Assembly: GCA_019918135.1 (NCBI GenBank)
Contig: WBZZ01005867.1
Location: forward strand, 138,855-202,854
Reading direction: 5' to 3'
Source of the DNA: Paulinella micropora
Lineage: Eukaryota > Cercozoa > Imbricatea > Euglyphida > Paulinellidae
DNA length: 64,000 bases
In this document: piece after piece, positions 1 to 8,214 of the stretch
Layout: each line of letters begins with the position of its first letter
How positions within the stretch are numbered: position 1 is the first letter of the stretch
Notes under the pieces: model-generated
What the model was told of the DNA's origin: nothing
Databases searched by the model: none
What the model saw: the letters and a program-made list of their open reading frames with translations, nothing else
Translations under genes and position numbers: made by a program

Positions 1-2
1 CG

Positions 3-320
3 AGTGATGGATTTCAACTAAACCAGTTTGAATTGTGGAGTAGTCATGGTGCTCCATTAGTTAATCAACCATTAACTGAATTTGGCGATCTCGTCTCACA
101 TGAGAAGAGCACTATTCAAAACACATTAACAGACATTTCTGATAACAGAAATGCGGATGTTGTTGATTTAGACACTGCTGTTAGCAGTTTGGCTTATTTA
201 AAGAAAGCGGTTCAAAATGCTGAGGCAAGAGAGTTTCAATTGACTTCACCACAAGACACAAGACTTGACAATATACAGAAATCAGTTGATATTATTAAAC
301 AATCCGTTTCAAGTGAATAA
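3..320 (+). CDS. C-terminal part of an unknown protein, cut by the window start
   Basis: The frame is open from the first codons of the window to a TAA at 318-320, so the 5' end lies outside. The visible part is polar and mostly helical, ending in SVDIIKQSVSSE. It has no recognisable domain. It is followed closely by a beta-rich ORF on the same strand, so it may be a virion or virion-associated gene of the AT-rich element. An alternative 3' end is possible: a GT at 312-313 and an AG at 360-361 would splice it in frame to the next ORF. The function is unknown. Confidence 0.55.
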   Translation, partial: SDGFQLNQFELWSSHGAPLVNQPLTEFGDLVSHEKSTIQNTLTDISDNRNADVVDLDTAVSSLAYLKKAVQNAEAREFQLTSPQDTRLDNIQKSVDIIKQSVSSE

Positions 321-366
321 ATAATTATTTTTAATTTCTATTATTATTTTTTTTAGTATAGTAGCA

Positions 367-807
367 TTGCGAATTATAACTTTGAACTCCGTCAATAAAT
401 TGAATTTCGAATTCACTGGTGATACGTATGCTTTTGATTATGATAACAGCACTATTAGCGACAAGATAGGACTGACTGCCGATATTTCGGCGGCGGCGAG
501 TGCCACGATGCAATATATCGTAAATCTAATCGGTGAAACGGCCGTTTATGTTCATAGTCGTGCTTTAAATCAATCTGGTTTAGTTGAAGCAAATGGTAAT
601 TTCTCTGTCGTTGGTAAATGCAATCTTGATAAACCCTATGGAGTCCAGTGCTACTTTGAATCGTCAAACGATGTTGCAGATTATGTGTCATTTAATACGT
701 TGAAAAGTTTAAGAACTATTGATATCGTCATTAGAAATGCGCAAGGTAAAGTTTTGGAGGCTTTAAACTTTGAGGTTAGTATTCTCTTAAAGGCGTATCA
801 TGCGTAA
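367..807 (+). CDS. Putative beta-rich virion structural protein
   Basis: This ORF of about 146 residues has no ATG near its start; the first usable codon is TTG at 367. The tail, with the motif RTIDIVIRNAQGKVLEALNF followed by a short hydrophobic strand, resembles the C-terminal strands of small capsid or penton-like proteins in virophages and polinton-like viruses. That is a resemblance, not a proven family match. A T-rich tract ending in AG just upstream suggests that it could instead be a second exon joined to the preceding gene, which would explain the missing ATG. Its position next to a fibre-like gene fits a structural module. Confidence 0.55.
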   Translation: MRIITLNSVNKLNFEFTGDTYAFDYDNSTISDKIGLTADISAAASATMQYIVNLIGETAVYVHSRALNQSGLVEANGNFSVVGKCNLDKPYGVQCYFESSNDVADYVSFNTLKSLRTIDIVIRNAQGKVLEALNFEVSILLKAYHA

Positions 808-831
808 CAAAAAAAAGAAAATATAAATATA

Positions 832-1035
832 ATGACATTTATAGAAAATTTAGATACTCTATTCACTCTAATCAAAAACATCAACTTACGACGACGACGA
901 CAACATAAACATCTAATTCCCTGCGGTGTTAATATTGACCAGTTTTACATATATTTAAAGAAAAATTACGCACGTATAACAGAAAAATTAATCAAGGATA
1001 AGGGTTTTGAATATATTAAAAAGAAATTGCCATAG
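832..1035 (+). CDS. Small basic hypothetical protein
   Basis: This 67-residue ORF has an ATG at 832, directly preceded by an AT-rich TATAAATATA stretch like the other start sites in this part of the window. It is rich in Lys and Arg, including RRRR near residue 20, and ends in KKKLP. No domain is recognised. It lies 24 bases after the preceding gene on the same strand. The charge could suit nucleic-acid binding, but that is only inference. Confidence 0.45.
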   Translation: MTFIENLDTLFTLIKNINLRRRRQHKHLIPCGVNIDQFYIYLKKNYARITEKLIKDKGFEYIKKKLP

Positions 1036-1105
1036 AGATAGAAAAGAAAGTTGATGATTAATGCAATTTATGCATTATGTATAAATAAAGCATTTTTTTG
1101 TTTGT

Positions 1106-2332
1106 TTAAATCTGATCTTCAATCCAGTTTAATGAAGCGTAAATACTTGCCGTTCCACCGCTCGTATTTTGTGCGGATATAGTAAATGTCTTACCTGACC
1201 CTATCTTGATATTATATTGAGACAAATCAATGTATATTGATGAACCACCAGACAACACATATGTGAATATCACACTTCCGCCCGTTCTTGTTGTCCCCGC
1301 CGTATCAACTTCTGCTAACGATGTGTTTGTATCGTAATTTGAATAAAAAGGTGTTCCTCCCAATGTGGTATTAAGCACAATTCTTGCGATACACGTTTTA
1401 GTATCCGAATTGCTGATACACAAATTCTCAAAGTATATTATATTTTAATGTAATTCGTTTTGCTGTTGAATTTGGCGCGGTTTCTAATAGTAAATATGGC
1501 ATTCTCAGTTAATCCTATACTCTTGACATTATCATACGAGTTAGTTATAGCAATAGTCCGATCAATATTCCCTTCAACTGCCAAAAACATACTTGCAGTT
1601 TTCATTACAACGGATGCCAGACGTGATGAATACGCCTTCGCATAAATAGCAAACGCCGCCTGATCTAATGATGGAGTGGTAGCAGTGCTCGCATATTTAA
1701 TCGCATGAATTACTTCCATTCGTCCAGTTCGCGGGTTTTCTATTTTGAATGTAATTTGACCACTGCCCAGATACTGAACAACTATTTCAAACACATTCAA
1801 TTTGGTAAAATCAATCGTGGGGAAGTTTCCAGTATTATTACATTTATCAACATTCCACGCATATTGACTAACCGCATTTTCTACACTTCCCGCCGTTCTT
1901 ACAACAGACATTCCCAAGTTTGATTGCCTAAAACATAAATTGTCTGCTGGTGAATATATATCGCAATTAAAAGTGGTTGTTGCAGTGGATGATGGAAACA
2001 ATGCGGAAAATCTAGCAACTAAGCCCATACCACTTCTATATTTGGCTCTTTCAATAGTCGTAATCTGTGCGGTTGAATTACCTGAGGCCGATGTAGTCAA
2101 AACCGCCATTGAATTAGCAGTTGATACCACCCCGCCATTAGTCTCCGTTTTGTCAAAGAATCGCGTATTAATACCATATGTAAATACATTTTGTAATACT
2201 GGCGACAGAGTAGCCGTTTGCAATGCGGTTGTTGGTAATGCGTCTTTTATGCTATCAATCAATAGATAAAGAAGACGACGACGATGTAGTTGATGACGAT
2301 GGTGTATTTGTGCTTTGACCAAAAAGGTTCAT
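1106..2332 (-). CDS. Fibre/receptor-binding-like virion protein, reading frame broken
   Basis: Reading leftward, the ATG at 2332 opens a Ser/Thr-rich N-terminus (MNLFGQSTNTPSSS) that runs into a stop. The main frame resumes at DSIKDALP and continues to a stop near 1438. A third piece, frame-shifted again, ends at 1106 with a beta-rich tail (SGKTFTISAQNTSGGT, then SLNWIEDQI). The first break coincides with a tandem TCAATCAA at 2255-2262, consistent with a 4-base duplication. The central block (FEIVVQYLGSGQITFKIENP) matches a motif style seen in fibre or head proteins of virophages and giant viruses. It probably acts in host attachment. It shares a 24-bp divergent promoter region with the next gene. 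Confidence 0.55.
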
Positions 2333-2356
2333 TTTATATTTTATATTATATAAAAC
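2333..2356. promoter_or_regulatory. 24-bp TATA-rich divergent promoter
   Basis: Only 24 bases separate the minus-strand ATG of the fibre-like gene (2332) from the plus-strand ATG at 2357, and all are A or T except the last. TATATAAAAC directly precedes the plus-strand ATG. Similar TATATAA strings lie just upstream of the ATGs at 4227, 4879 and 5148, which suggests a common viral promoter element in the AT-rich unit. Confidence 0.5.
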
Positions 2357-2647
2357 ATGTCAATAATAATACGCACATTGCCGAGTGATATAGTTGGACA
2401 TATAAGGACATTTGTTTATTCAGAGATGCCCCAGCCGATTTATGGAGAAGAATTTTGTAATATATGCGGTTTGTCTCGCACATTTCAGTCGCACCCCCCA
2501 ATTATAGCAGGTAATTTTTATGGTGTAGATAGTATTGAGTTTTTCACAATCTGCTCTATTAAATGCTATAGACGAGAGTCTAATATTAGAGCAAGATATG
2601 GGGAACCGCCTTTAACGTTGTTAAATATTAACCACTTGTTTGCGTAA
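2357..2647 (+). CDS. Small F-box-like / cysteine-pair protein
   Basis: This 96-residue protein has a clear ATG next to TATATAAAAC. The N-terminus (LPSDIVGHIRTFV) has the pattern of an F-box helix 1, but the rest of an F-box is missing. Two cysteine pairs, in EEFCNICG and later FTICSIKCYRR, could form a zinc knuckle. It is therefore either a degenerate F-box adaptor or a small zinc protein. Its 3' end overlaps the tail of the convergent recombinase gene by about 80 bases. The functional assignment is tentative. Confidence 0.5.
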   Translation: MSIIIRTLPSDIVGHIRTFVYSEMPQPIYGEEFCNICGLSRTFQSHPPIIAGNFYGVDSIEFFTICSIKCYRRESNIRARYGEPPLTLLNINHLFA

Positions 2648-3921
2648 TCTCGCACTCCGTCGCACTGGTTTTGCTTCCTCCGTTTGTTCTTCTTGTGACG
2701 TTTCTTTTTTCTCTTTGATAAACTTATTGACAATAACGGCTCCAACTTGCTTAATTGTCGTAGTTTAGTATTTGTAATATTCGGGTTATCACTGTAAATC
2801 TGCTCAAGCAATTTATACTTATCCTCTCTGCTAGCGCTTTTTCCTAATGGTTGATATTTGCTTTCTTTGTCTCCATTTTCGCTTTCAGTTTCATTAGCAT
2901 TATTTAAATTCAGACATAAATCTATTTTGCGTCTCAACTCCTCTAATTCTGTTTTAATCCCTTCTGCTTTAATTTCTTCAGATCGGCCACATTAACCCAA
3001 CTATAACTAAATGAAGTGAGCATATCGCCGTGTCCCAACATATTGCTTACCCACGTATTGAAATTCTCTAATTTCGGAATGGCGAAATTACTATACGACA
3101 AACTAGCATAGTTTTCGCAACATACTGCTTTTCTGCGTGTATTCCGATAGCCAAGGGAAGATTTTGATAATTCTTTTATTTAGTTCATTATTCTTTTGTT
3201 TATCAAGCACACCCTCGCTGTTGATGATGACTGCTTTTTTCTTTTTGAAATGGTTCCGTATTGAATTTACTTGTTCTATTACGAACTGGGGAGTAAAAAG
3301 GACAACAGGCCTCTCAGTCCAATTCTTTTTTGTCCTTCCCTCTTTTTTGCTAAGTTATTCACTCGCAACCAAGAAGGTTTATCTGGTATCAATTCATACG
3401 TGTTTTTATCAAATATTTCCACAGGCCTTGCTCCAATTGCTATCATCAAAGCAAGTAGTTTAAGATAAGGGTCATTACTTAATATCATATCATTCATTTT
3501 AGCCATTACATCACGGACATCAATTTGTATTTTTTGTTCATTTTTGGCTTTGACATCTTTCTTATACCCCTCAACTATATCAATCCGCTCGTCTTCATTC
3601 AGATTAAAATACTTATCCAGTTTGCTCATTTCATATACTTTTTCACTTTGATAAGGCTCTATTGCTTTTTTTCTCACCTCAGAAAGTCTTTGTCTTCTAC
3701 TATTCAAATTTGGATACACAATAGCATATTTCGGATATATAACTTTTAGTGCCTCAAGCACCTCTTCATCACTCGTTGGTGCGCTAATAGCGATATAATA
3801 GCATTATGAAAGGTGATACTTGGTTTTAACTCACTATCGTAGAAGTTGGACACGACTTCATAAATTTTACTTTCAGTAGTAGCAACTCTTAACTGCCTAA
3901 CAAATCATCTTCGCTCCACAT
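2566..3921 (-). CDS. Telomere-resolvase-like (protelomerase-like) tyrosine recombinase, frame broken
   Basis: Read leftward from an ATG at 3921 (MWSEDDLL) through about five frame changes. Recognisable blocks appear in the expected order. These are a helix with the first catalytic Arg (LALMIAIGARPVEIF, about 3420-3460), a Lys-bearing stretch (RVNNLAKKREGQK), a second Arg block (NTRRKAVCCENYASLSYSN, about 3090-3145), and an LGHGD box followed by SFSYSW, whose Tyr would be the nucleophile (about 3000-3050). The C-terminus has a helix-turn-helix-like segment (DNPNITNTKLRQLSKLE) and a Lys/Arg tail. Known telomere resolvases (phage TelN and TelK, Borrelia ResT, Agrobacterium TelA) cut and rejoin palindromes into hairpin ends. 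The LGH..SY spacing favours that branch over ordinary integrases. A 182-bp inverted repeat lies about 3 kb away at 7106-7509. Confidence 0.6.
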
Positions 3922-4023
3922 CTTAGTATATTTAAGACAAGTCTATTTTAATTATAGGTTGGACTTTTTTTAATAAAATAGTGAATTCATCGCCATCCAT
4001 GTCGGCAAACATTCGTTGGGGTT

Positions 4024-4227
4024 TTATTTGTTTTCCATTAATACTTCATAGTATTGCTTTTGGTCATCGGGCGTTTTTTCAATCAATTCAATGAAATCCT
4101 CTTGGCATGGCACGGCGGTAAATTGTTTATTCCCCGACTTGATAAGAACCGCATCTTGTGGTTTATCTCTCAGTGCTTCTTCTTGTTTCCAATACCACTG
4201 TCCATTGGTCAGTGTCGGCGCGGTCAT
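4024..4227 (-). CDS. Small hypothetical protein
   Basis: This 67-residue ORF has its ATG at 4227, directly behind a TATATAAT string, so the start is well supported. The protein (MTAPTLTNGQWYWKQEEAL onward) is acidic and soluble, with one Cys and no membrane segment. No family is recognised. It is the first of three small minus-strand genes. The divergent space on its other side (3922-4023) is non-coding and AT-rich. Confidence 0.45.
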   Translation of the reverse strand: MTAPTLTNGQWYWKQEEALRDKPQDAVLIKSGNKQFTAVPCQEDFIELIEKTPDDQKQYYEVLMENK

Positions 4228-4445
4228 ATTATATAGTTGCTCGGATTTTTTTATAAAAATAAATTAATTATTCTATATATCCGTATATCCATGTATATCA
4301 TTGTCTTTAATAGGAAATTATAATTTTTTATATATCGTTATGACAAAAAAACAACTTCTTTCTTTTCTTACTTATTCAAGCACCCGCATTGAATAAATCC
4401 TTTGTATTGTCCGCAATGTTCGCAATACTTCAATCTATTTATTAA

Positions 4446-4879
4446 TCAGGCTTTGTGATAATACTTGTCTCTATTTGGATACTTTTCCACTACCTTTTTT
4501 GGAATTGCCCTATTGCTTTTACAATAGCAACAGAATTTAATGTTTGGATTGTCAATGGTGCGGATAAGCAATGACAGGTCTTCGTTCATTTTGTCGTTTT
4601 CAAACCGCTTGATACATTCAGAGTCTAGCACCATTTCGCTCCCGTTTTTTACATTTTTATGATGTAGTTTTTTGTAATCTCGTGCGAGCAACAACAATAT
4701 TGTTCTTTCCCTTTCTCTATACGATCTACAAGTTTCCAGTCGGCCGTGTTCCACTTTCCATCGGGTGATATAAATGAAACGGCATTGACTAGATTTAAGA
4801 AGTAATTTCCATTCACGTAATCCAAATGAAGTTGTAAGTCTTCATACGTCCAGTATGATCGGCTGTGAGAGGTGTCCAT
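4446..4879 (-). CDS. Small zinc-domain-like protein, one frameshift at an A-run
   Basis: The ATG at 4879 is preceded by TATATAAAC. The first frame runs through KEQYCCCSHEITKNYIIK and stops. The next frame carries on with KNVKNGSEMVLDSECIKRF and ends at 4446 with FCCYCKSNRAIPKK. The break falls in a run of five A's (about 4659-4664), so a one-base indel is the simplest cause. Rejoined in outline, the order C.C.H.I..N...G....D..CI.+F is a pattern seen in short cysteine-rich proteins of giant viruses. A second CCYC pair follows. It is likely a zinc-binding fold of unknown role. Confidence 0.45.
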
Positions 4880-4920
4880 AGTTTATATAATAGTATATAT
4901 ATTTTTATATATAAAATAAA

Positions 4921-5148
4921 TTATATAATGTTTAACATACTATTACGAAAAGCCCATAATTCAAGCAATTCGGCTTTTTGTTTTTCGTATTTCTCCTTCC
5001 GCAGTAATTTTATTCTCTCTTGGTTCTTATAATAGTATGCCTTCGCATTTTCCCTATTCTTATCAGGATGAGCCTTCAAAAATGCTTTCGCCCTTTCCCT
5101 TCTCCGTTGAACCATTTCTTCCTTGGTGAATTGAGGTGTCCTTGGCAT
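4921..5148 (-). CDS. Small highly charged coiled-coil protein
   Basis: This 75-residue protein has an ATG at 5148 and a TATATATAGG string about 10 bases upstream. It is almost entirely charged helix (RRRERAKAFLKAHPDKNREN, then YYYKNQERIKLL), with the repeated basic/aromatic spacing of small DNA-binding proteins. The HPDKNRENAKAYY stretch resembles a short motif found in small HNH- or HMG-adjacent viral proteins, but no catalytic residues are present. The function is unknown. Confidence 0.5.
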   Translation of the reverse strand: MPRTPQFTKEEMVQRRRERAKAFLKAHPDKNRENAKAYYYKNQERIKLLRKEKYEKQKAELLELWAFRNSMLNII

Positions 5149-5820
5149 TATGACTCCTATATATAATTATATTATTTTAATTATTTTAAATAGAAAATCC
5201 ACCAGTCTTCAAAAACGCGAAAACGCCGTTGTGGCGACTTGGACACTTGAGAGTGGTATTAAGCAGGCTAAAGGAGACAATTCTTCTTAGTATTAATAGT
5301 GTCCAGGGTTCCGACCCGTTTTTTTAGAATTTTTTTAAGAGGGGGTATAATAAAAAGGGGAGAGGGAAAAAAATTTACTTTTTTTAATAAAAGGTTGGAC
5401 AGGTTGGACAATATAAAAAATGTGTAATACGAAGAAGAATTATATAATAAATATTGAAATTTAATAACAAAAAAGTGTCCAACCTTTGAAAAACCGACTT
5501 GGCCGTGGCCGACCATGGGGTTGGCCACCAATAGGAGAAGATATTTTCACTCACCCTGCTCTTGTATTCATCCAAAAAAATATCGTTATGGCGAAGGTAA
5601 TATTAGATTTATAAGCAAAAAAAAACGATACAGACGAAAAAAAAATTAAAAGGTTAGGGTAGCGGAGTGTAAAACATCCTTTGGAATTGAACCCGCAACC
5701 TAAAATTTCAATGACTACCTTCATACCCATTGGTTTTACCTCCCCCACAACCTACCAGTCATATAGGAAAAAAAGTGTTTGAAGTATTATCCACACGCCA
5801 AATTCTAGAAAATTCTATTT
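5149..5820. other. AT-rich intergenic region, no convincing gene
   Basis: About 670 bases with only overlapping, low-complexity ORFs. It contains long A and T runs and a short GC-richer stretch near 5490-5530. A sequence near 5681-5700 resembles a tRNA T-arm box on the minus strand, but no matching acceptor or anticodon stem was found. Confidence 0.5.
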
Positions 5821-5851
5821 TTGCGAATATGTCCATCATCCGTTTGGTCGT

Positions 5852-6452
5852 TTGGTGACCAAAGAACCAAAAGGAATTTTGCAGATTTTCACCGAGGCGA
5901 CCAAAAGAGTTTCTATGTCAGGGGAACTAATTCCGAGAGAAAATAAAACCAAAAATGATTGGTTGGAAAATTTAGAAATACAAAAACTTAGCAAGGAACG
6001 GCTTATGAAAAGCAAAATAATATGCGAAGAAAGAATTTCTAAAGCAGATAAAGAAATTGCACGTCTCATTGAAAAGAAACAGACAGACATAATTAAGGTT
6101 GATGCTATCAATGAGATGTTAAAACGAATGACTATTGAAAATAATGAAGTAGAGGAGGATAAACTTATTCGCTTGAGAAAAAAGAAATTGGAACAGAAAA
6201 AAAGTAAAGAAATTGATAATTTTTATAGGTGGAAAAAAGATAATCGTGGACAACTTTCCGCTATTGTCATGAATAATATTCGCTGGAATTGAGAACGAGC
6301 ATTTATCGTTTAATGCTTCTTTCAACAAATATTCCAGTGATGGTATTAATGAATATGTAAATGATAGCATTAATAGCACTATTAAAAGTAAAAACGATAG
6401 AAACATGCACAGAGTCTTCAGAACCGAGAGTGTGGATAGCAACTCGGAATAA
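5852..6452 (+). CDS. Coiled-coil protein, one frame change near the 3' end
   Basis: The main frame starts without a clear ATG; a GTG at 5852 is used here, and the frame is open a little further upstream. It encodes a strongly charged helical protein (KLSKERLMKSKIICEERISK, then EIARLIEKKQTDIIKVDAIN) and stops at 6292. The shifted frame continues without a break as ENEHLSFNASFNKYSSDGIN to TAA at 6450-6452, so the gene probably extends there, with a one-base error near 6275-6285. The coiled coil suggests a scaffold or virion-associated role, but no family was recognised. Confidence 0.5.
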
Positions 6453-6559
6453 AAAGACTTAGTGCAAAAATGGTTTTTTTTTAAAAACCAGGGGTTTAAA
6501 CCCCACTTTTATTCAAAGAAATTTCTACTACACATGCTTTTTGGTGTGTGTGGTAGACT

Positions 6560-7042
6560 ATGGGAGAGCCGAACCAACTAGCCGATCAAGTCGGCGGAAT
6601 CAACCTCAATCCTGCTCCTGCGGGTAAGTCCTAACTCTATTGTTTCTTTTTTATGTCAATGAATGTGGTTGTAGGTTTCTGGAAGCCTTTGAATGAAGTT
6701 GAAAAAAAAGCCCCACCAGAGACGAAAGACGCGCAATTTGTTCGCGTTTCTGCTGGGTTTGCGGGTGTTGGGATGCTAGATGGTTTGAGTGCTTTCTCAA
6801 GCGATGTCAAGTATTATAGTCATAGGGTTAGCGAGCGAAACGAGAATTATCTTTTCGCTTGGGTGCCTGTGGATAAAACCATGAGAAACCCAAGAAAGAA
6901 AACTTACTTTCTTGTTTCTCTCAAGTTTGGGGAAGTTGGGGAAGAGGAGGAGGAAATCCTGGTTTTTCCTTCTCTCTCTGCCATAATGAAAAAGGTTGGT
7001 GATAAGGAAGAATCCATCAATTGGATTGTCCCCATTTTTTAA
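6560..7042 (+). CDS. Unknown protein encoded by two exons (intron 6624-6674)
   Basis: Exon 1 runs from the ATG at 6560 to 6623 (MGEPNQLADQVGGINLNPAPAG) and exon 2 from 6675 to 7042. Removing a 51-base GTAAGT...TTGTAG interval joins them in frame, with the Gly codon split after its first base. The product is about 143 residues, soluble, with an acidic loop (GEVGEEEEEILVF) and a C-terminal SINWIVPIF. No domain is recognised. Without splicing, the downstream frame could use an ATG at 6653, but that falls inside the intron. The intron implies transcription in a nucleus with spliceosomes. Confidence 0.6.
6624..6674 (+). other. Spliceosomal-type intron, 51 nt
   Basis: It begins GTAAGT, an ideal 5' splice site, and ends TTGTAG. 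A CTAAC branch-like pentamer lies close to the 5' site and a T-rich tract follows. Excision restores one continuous frame between 6560 and 7042. Confidence 0.65.
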
Positions 7043-7105
7043 AACCTTTTTATTAAATGAAAGGGTTTCTCATTGTGTCGTTTTATTTTTGTTGTCCTCA
7101 CTGCT

Positions 7106-7509
7106 GATCATTTATGTATGCAAGACTTGTCCAACCGCAAAGTATGAAACAAGCATTAAAAACATAAAAAACCAACATTTGACATATAGAAAACATACAT
7201 AGAAAACAAAAAAGTGCCAAATGTTTAACATAAATTTATCAAACTAAGCACATTAAGAGAGATTACGACGAAAAGACACATAAACCATGTACACGCAGTT
7301 TATATATATATTTATGAAATAAAAATATGGTTTATGTGTCTTTTCGTCGTAATCTCTCTTAATGTGCTTAGTTTGATAAATTTATGTTAAACATTTGACA
7401 CTTTTTTGTTTTCTATGTATGTTTTCTATATGTCAAATGTTGGTTTTTTATGTTTTTAATGCTTGTTTCATACTTTGCGGTTGGACAAGTCTTGCATACA
7501 TAAATGATC
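7106..7509. repeat. 182-bp inverted repeat with 40-nt loop
   Basis: The left arm 7106-7287 and right arm 7328-7509 are reverse complements over 182 bases with a single mismatch seen by eye (GTGCC versus GTGTC). The loop 7288-7327 is AT-rich. The arms overlap no gene, start 63 bases after the spliced gene and end at an alternating AT run. The position at the edge of the AT-rich viral unit and the near-perfect match suggest a terminal repeat or the copied form of a hairpin end, the type of substrate used by a telomere resolvase. Confidence 0.85.
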
Positions 7510-7689
7510 GATATATATATATATAGCTAGTTAGCTGTCTATGTAAAATATTAATATAGGGCGATGGTGCGGTGAGCGCGGAGGCAGCGAGCACCGGCCT
7601 TCAGGTATCTATTGTCTATCTATCTGTCTATCTATCTATCTATCTAGCTGGCCATGTATCTGTAGATAGAAGATACGCCCCCAGCGGCG
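7510..7689. repeat. AT dinucleotide run and (TCTA)n microsatellite
   Basis: An ATATATAT stretch follows the inverted repeat at about 7510-7525. A short GC-rich patch lies at 7560-7600, and an irregular TCTA/TCTG tetranucleotide array covers about 7605-7650. Such microsatellites look like eukaryotic host DNA rather than compact viral sequence, so this may mark the element boundary. Confidence 0.6.
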
Positions 7690-8061
7690 TTGGCGGCCTC
7701 ATCATCGTCTAGTTCCCAAGCCGCAACGGGATCCCCTTTGCCACCAAGTAGCATCCCAGCCATGGAATTTGACGGATGGCCGCCAGAAATGGGTAGTTTT
7801 GTAGCAGTAACGGAGGCTGAGGGTAGAGAGGAAGTAGAGGAACTGTTTAGGGACGGAGCGATAAGAGCATGGAATGTGGGGAAAGTAGCATGTTGTTGGG
7901 TAGAGGAAGATGTAGCTATGGTAGAATTGATAATGTACGGCACTCAGGATCGAAATACGCTAACGGGCACATATGATCCTGCCCGATGTAATAGAAGTGG
8001 AGTGTGGAGTTTTAAGGTTAATGGATGCGAATACAAGGCAAGGAAGTCTGAAGATACTTGA
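7690..8061 (+). CDS. Unknown protein, possibly continuing past an in-frame TGA
   Basis: The frame is open upstream of 7690 without a good ATG; an internal ATG lies at 7762 (MEFDGWPPEMGSF). The N-terminal part is a Ser-rich linker, followed by an acidic compact segment (EGREEVEELFRDGAIRAW). TGA ends the frame at 8059-8061. The same frame stays open for about 130 more bases with reasonable protein sequence (AFDFWLTAEHKIPADSQE), up to a long G-run. This is either a pseudogene with one nonsense change or two pieces of a host gene. No family is recognised. Base composition is intermediate between its neighbours. Confidence 0.35.
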   Translation: MAASSSSSSQAATGSPLPPSSIPAMEFDGWPPEMGSFVAVTEAEGREEVEELFRDGAIRAWNVGKVACCWVEEDVAMVELIMYGTQDRNTLTGTYDPARCNRSGVWSFKVNGCEYKARKSEDT

Positions 8062-8190
8062 AATGATTGCCGAGCTTTCGATTTTTGGCTTACAGCAGAA
8101 CACAAAATCCCAGCAGATAGCCAGGAAACAATCCGAGGGATTCTAGATGAGCTGGAAATTCCAATTAACAGCATGTGCAGTATGTTTAGA

Positions 8191-8214
8191 GGGGGCGGGG
8201 GGGGGGGGGGGGGG
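8191..8214. repeat. G-run (G5-C-G18)
   Basis: A run of five G's, one C and eighteen G's. The length may be unreliable in the assembly. It terminates the possible extension of the preceding ORF. Confidence 0.8.

Noticed and set aside
5681..5700. tRNA T-arm-like GGTTCAATTCC on the minus strand
   Set aside because: No paired T-stem, acceptor or anticodon stem could be drawn around it; possibly a tRNA relic but not supportable.
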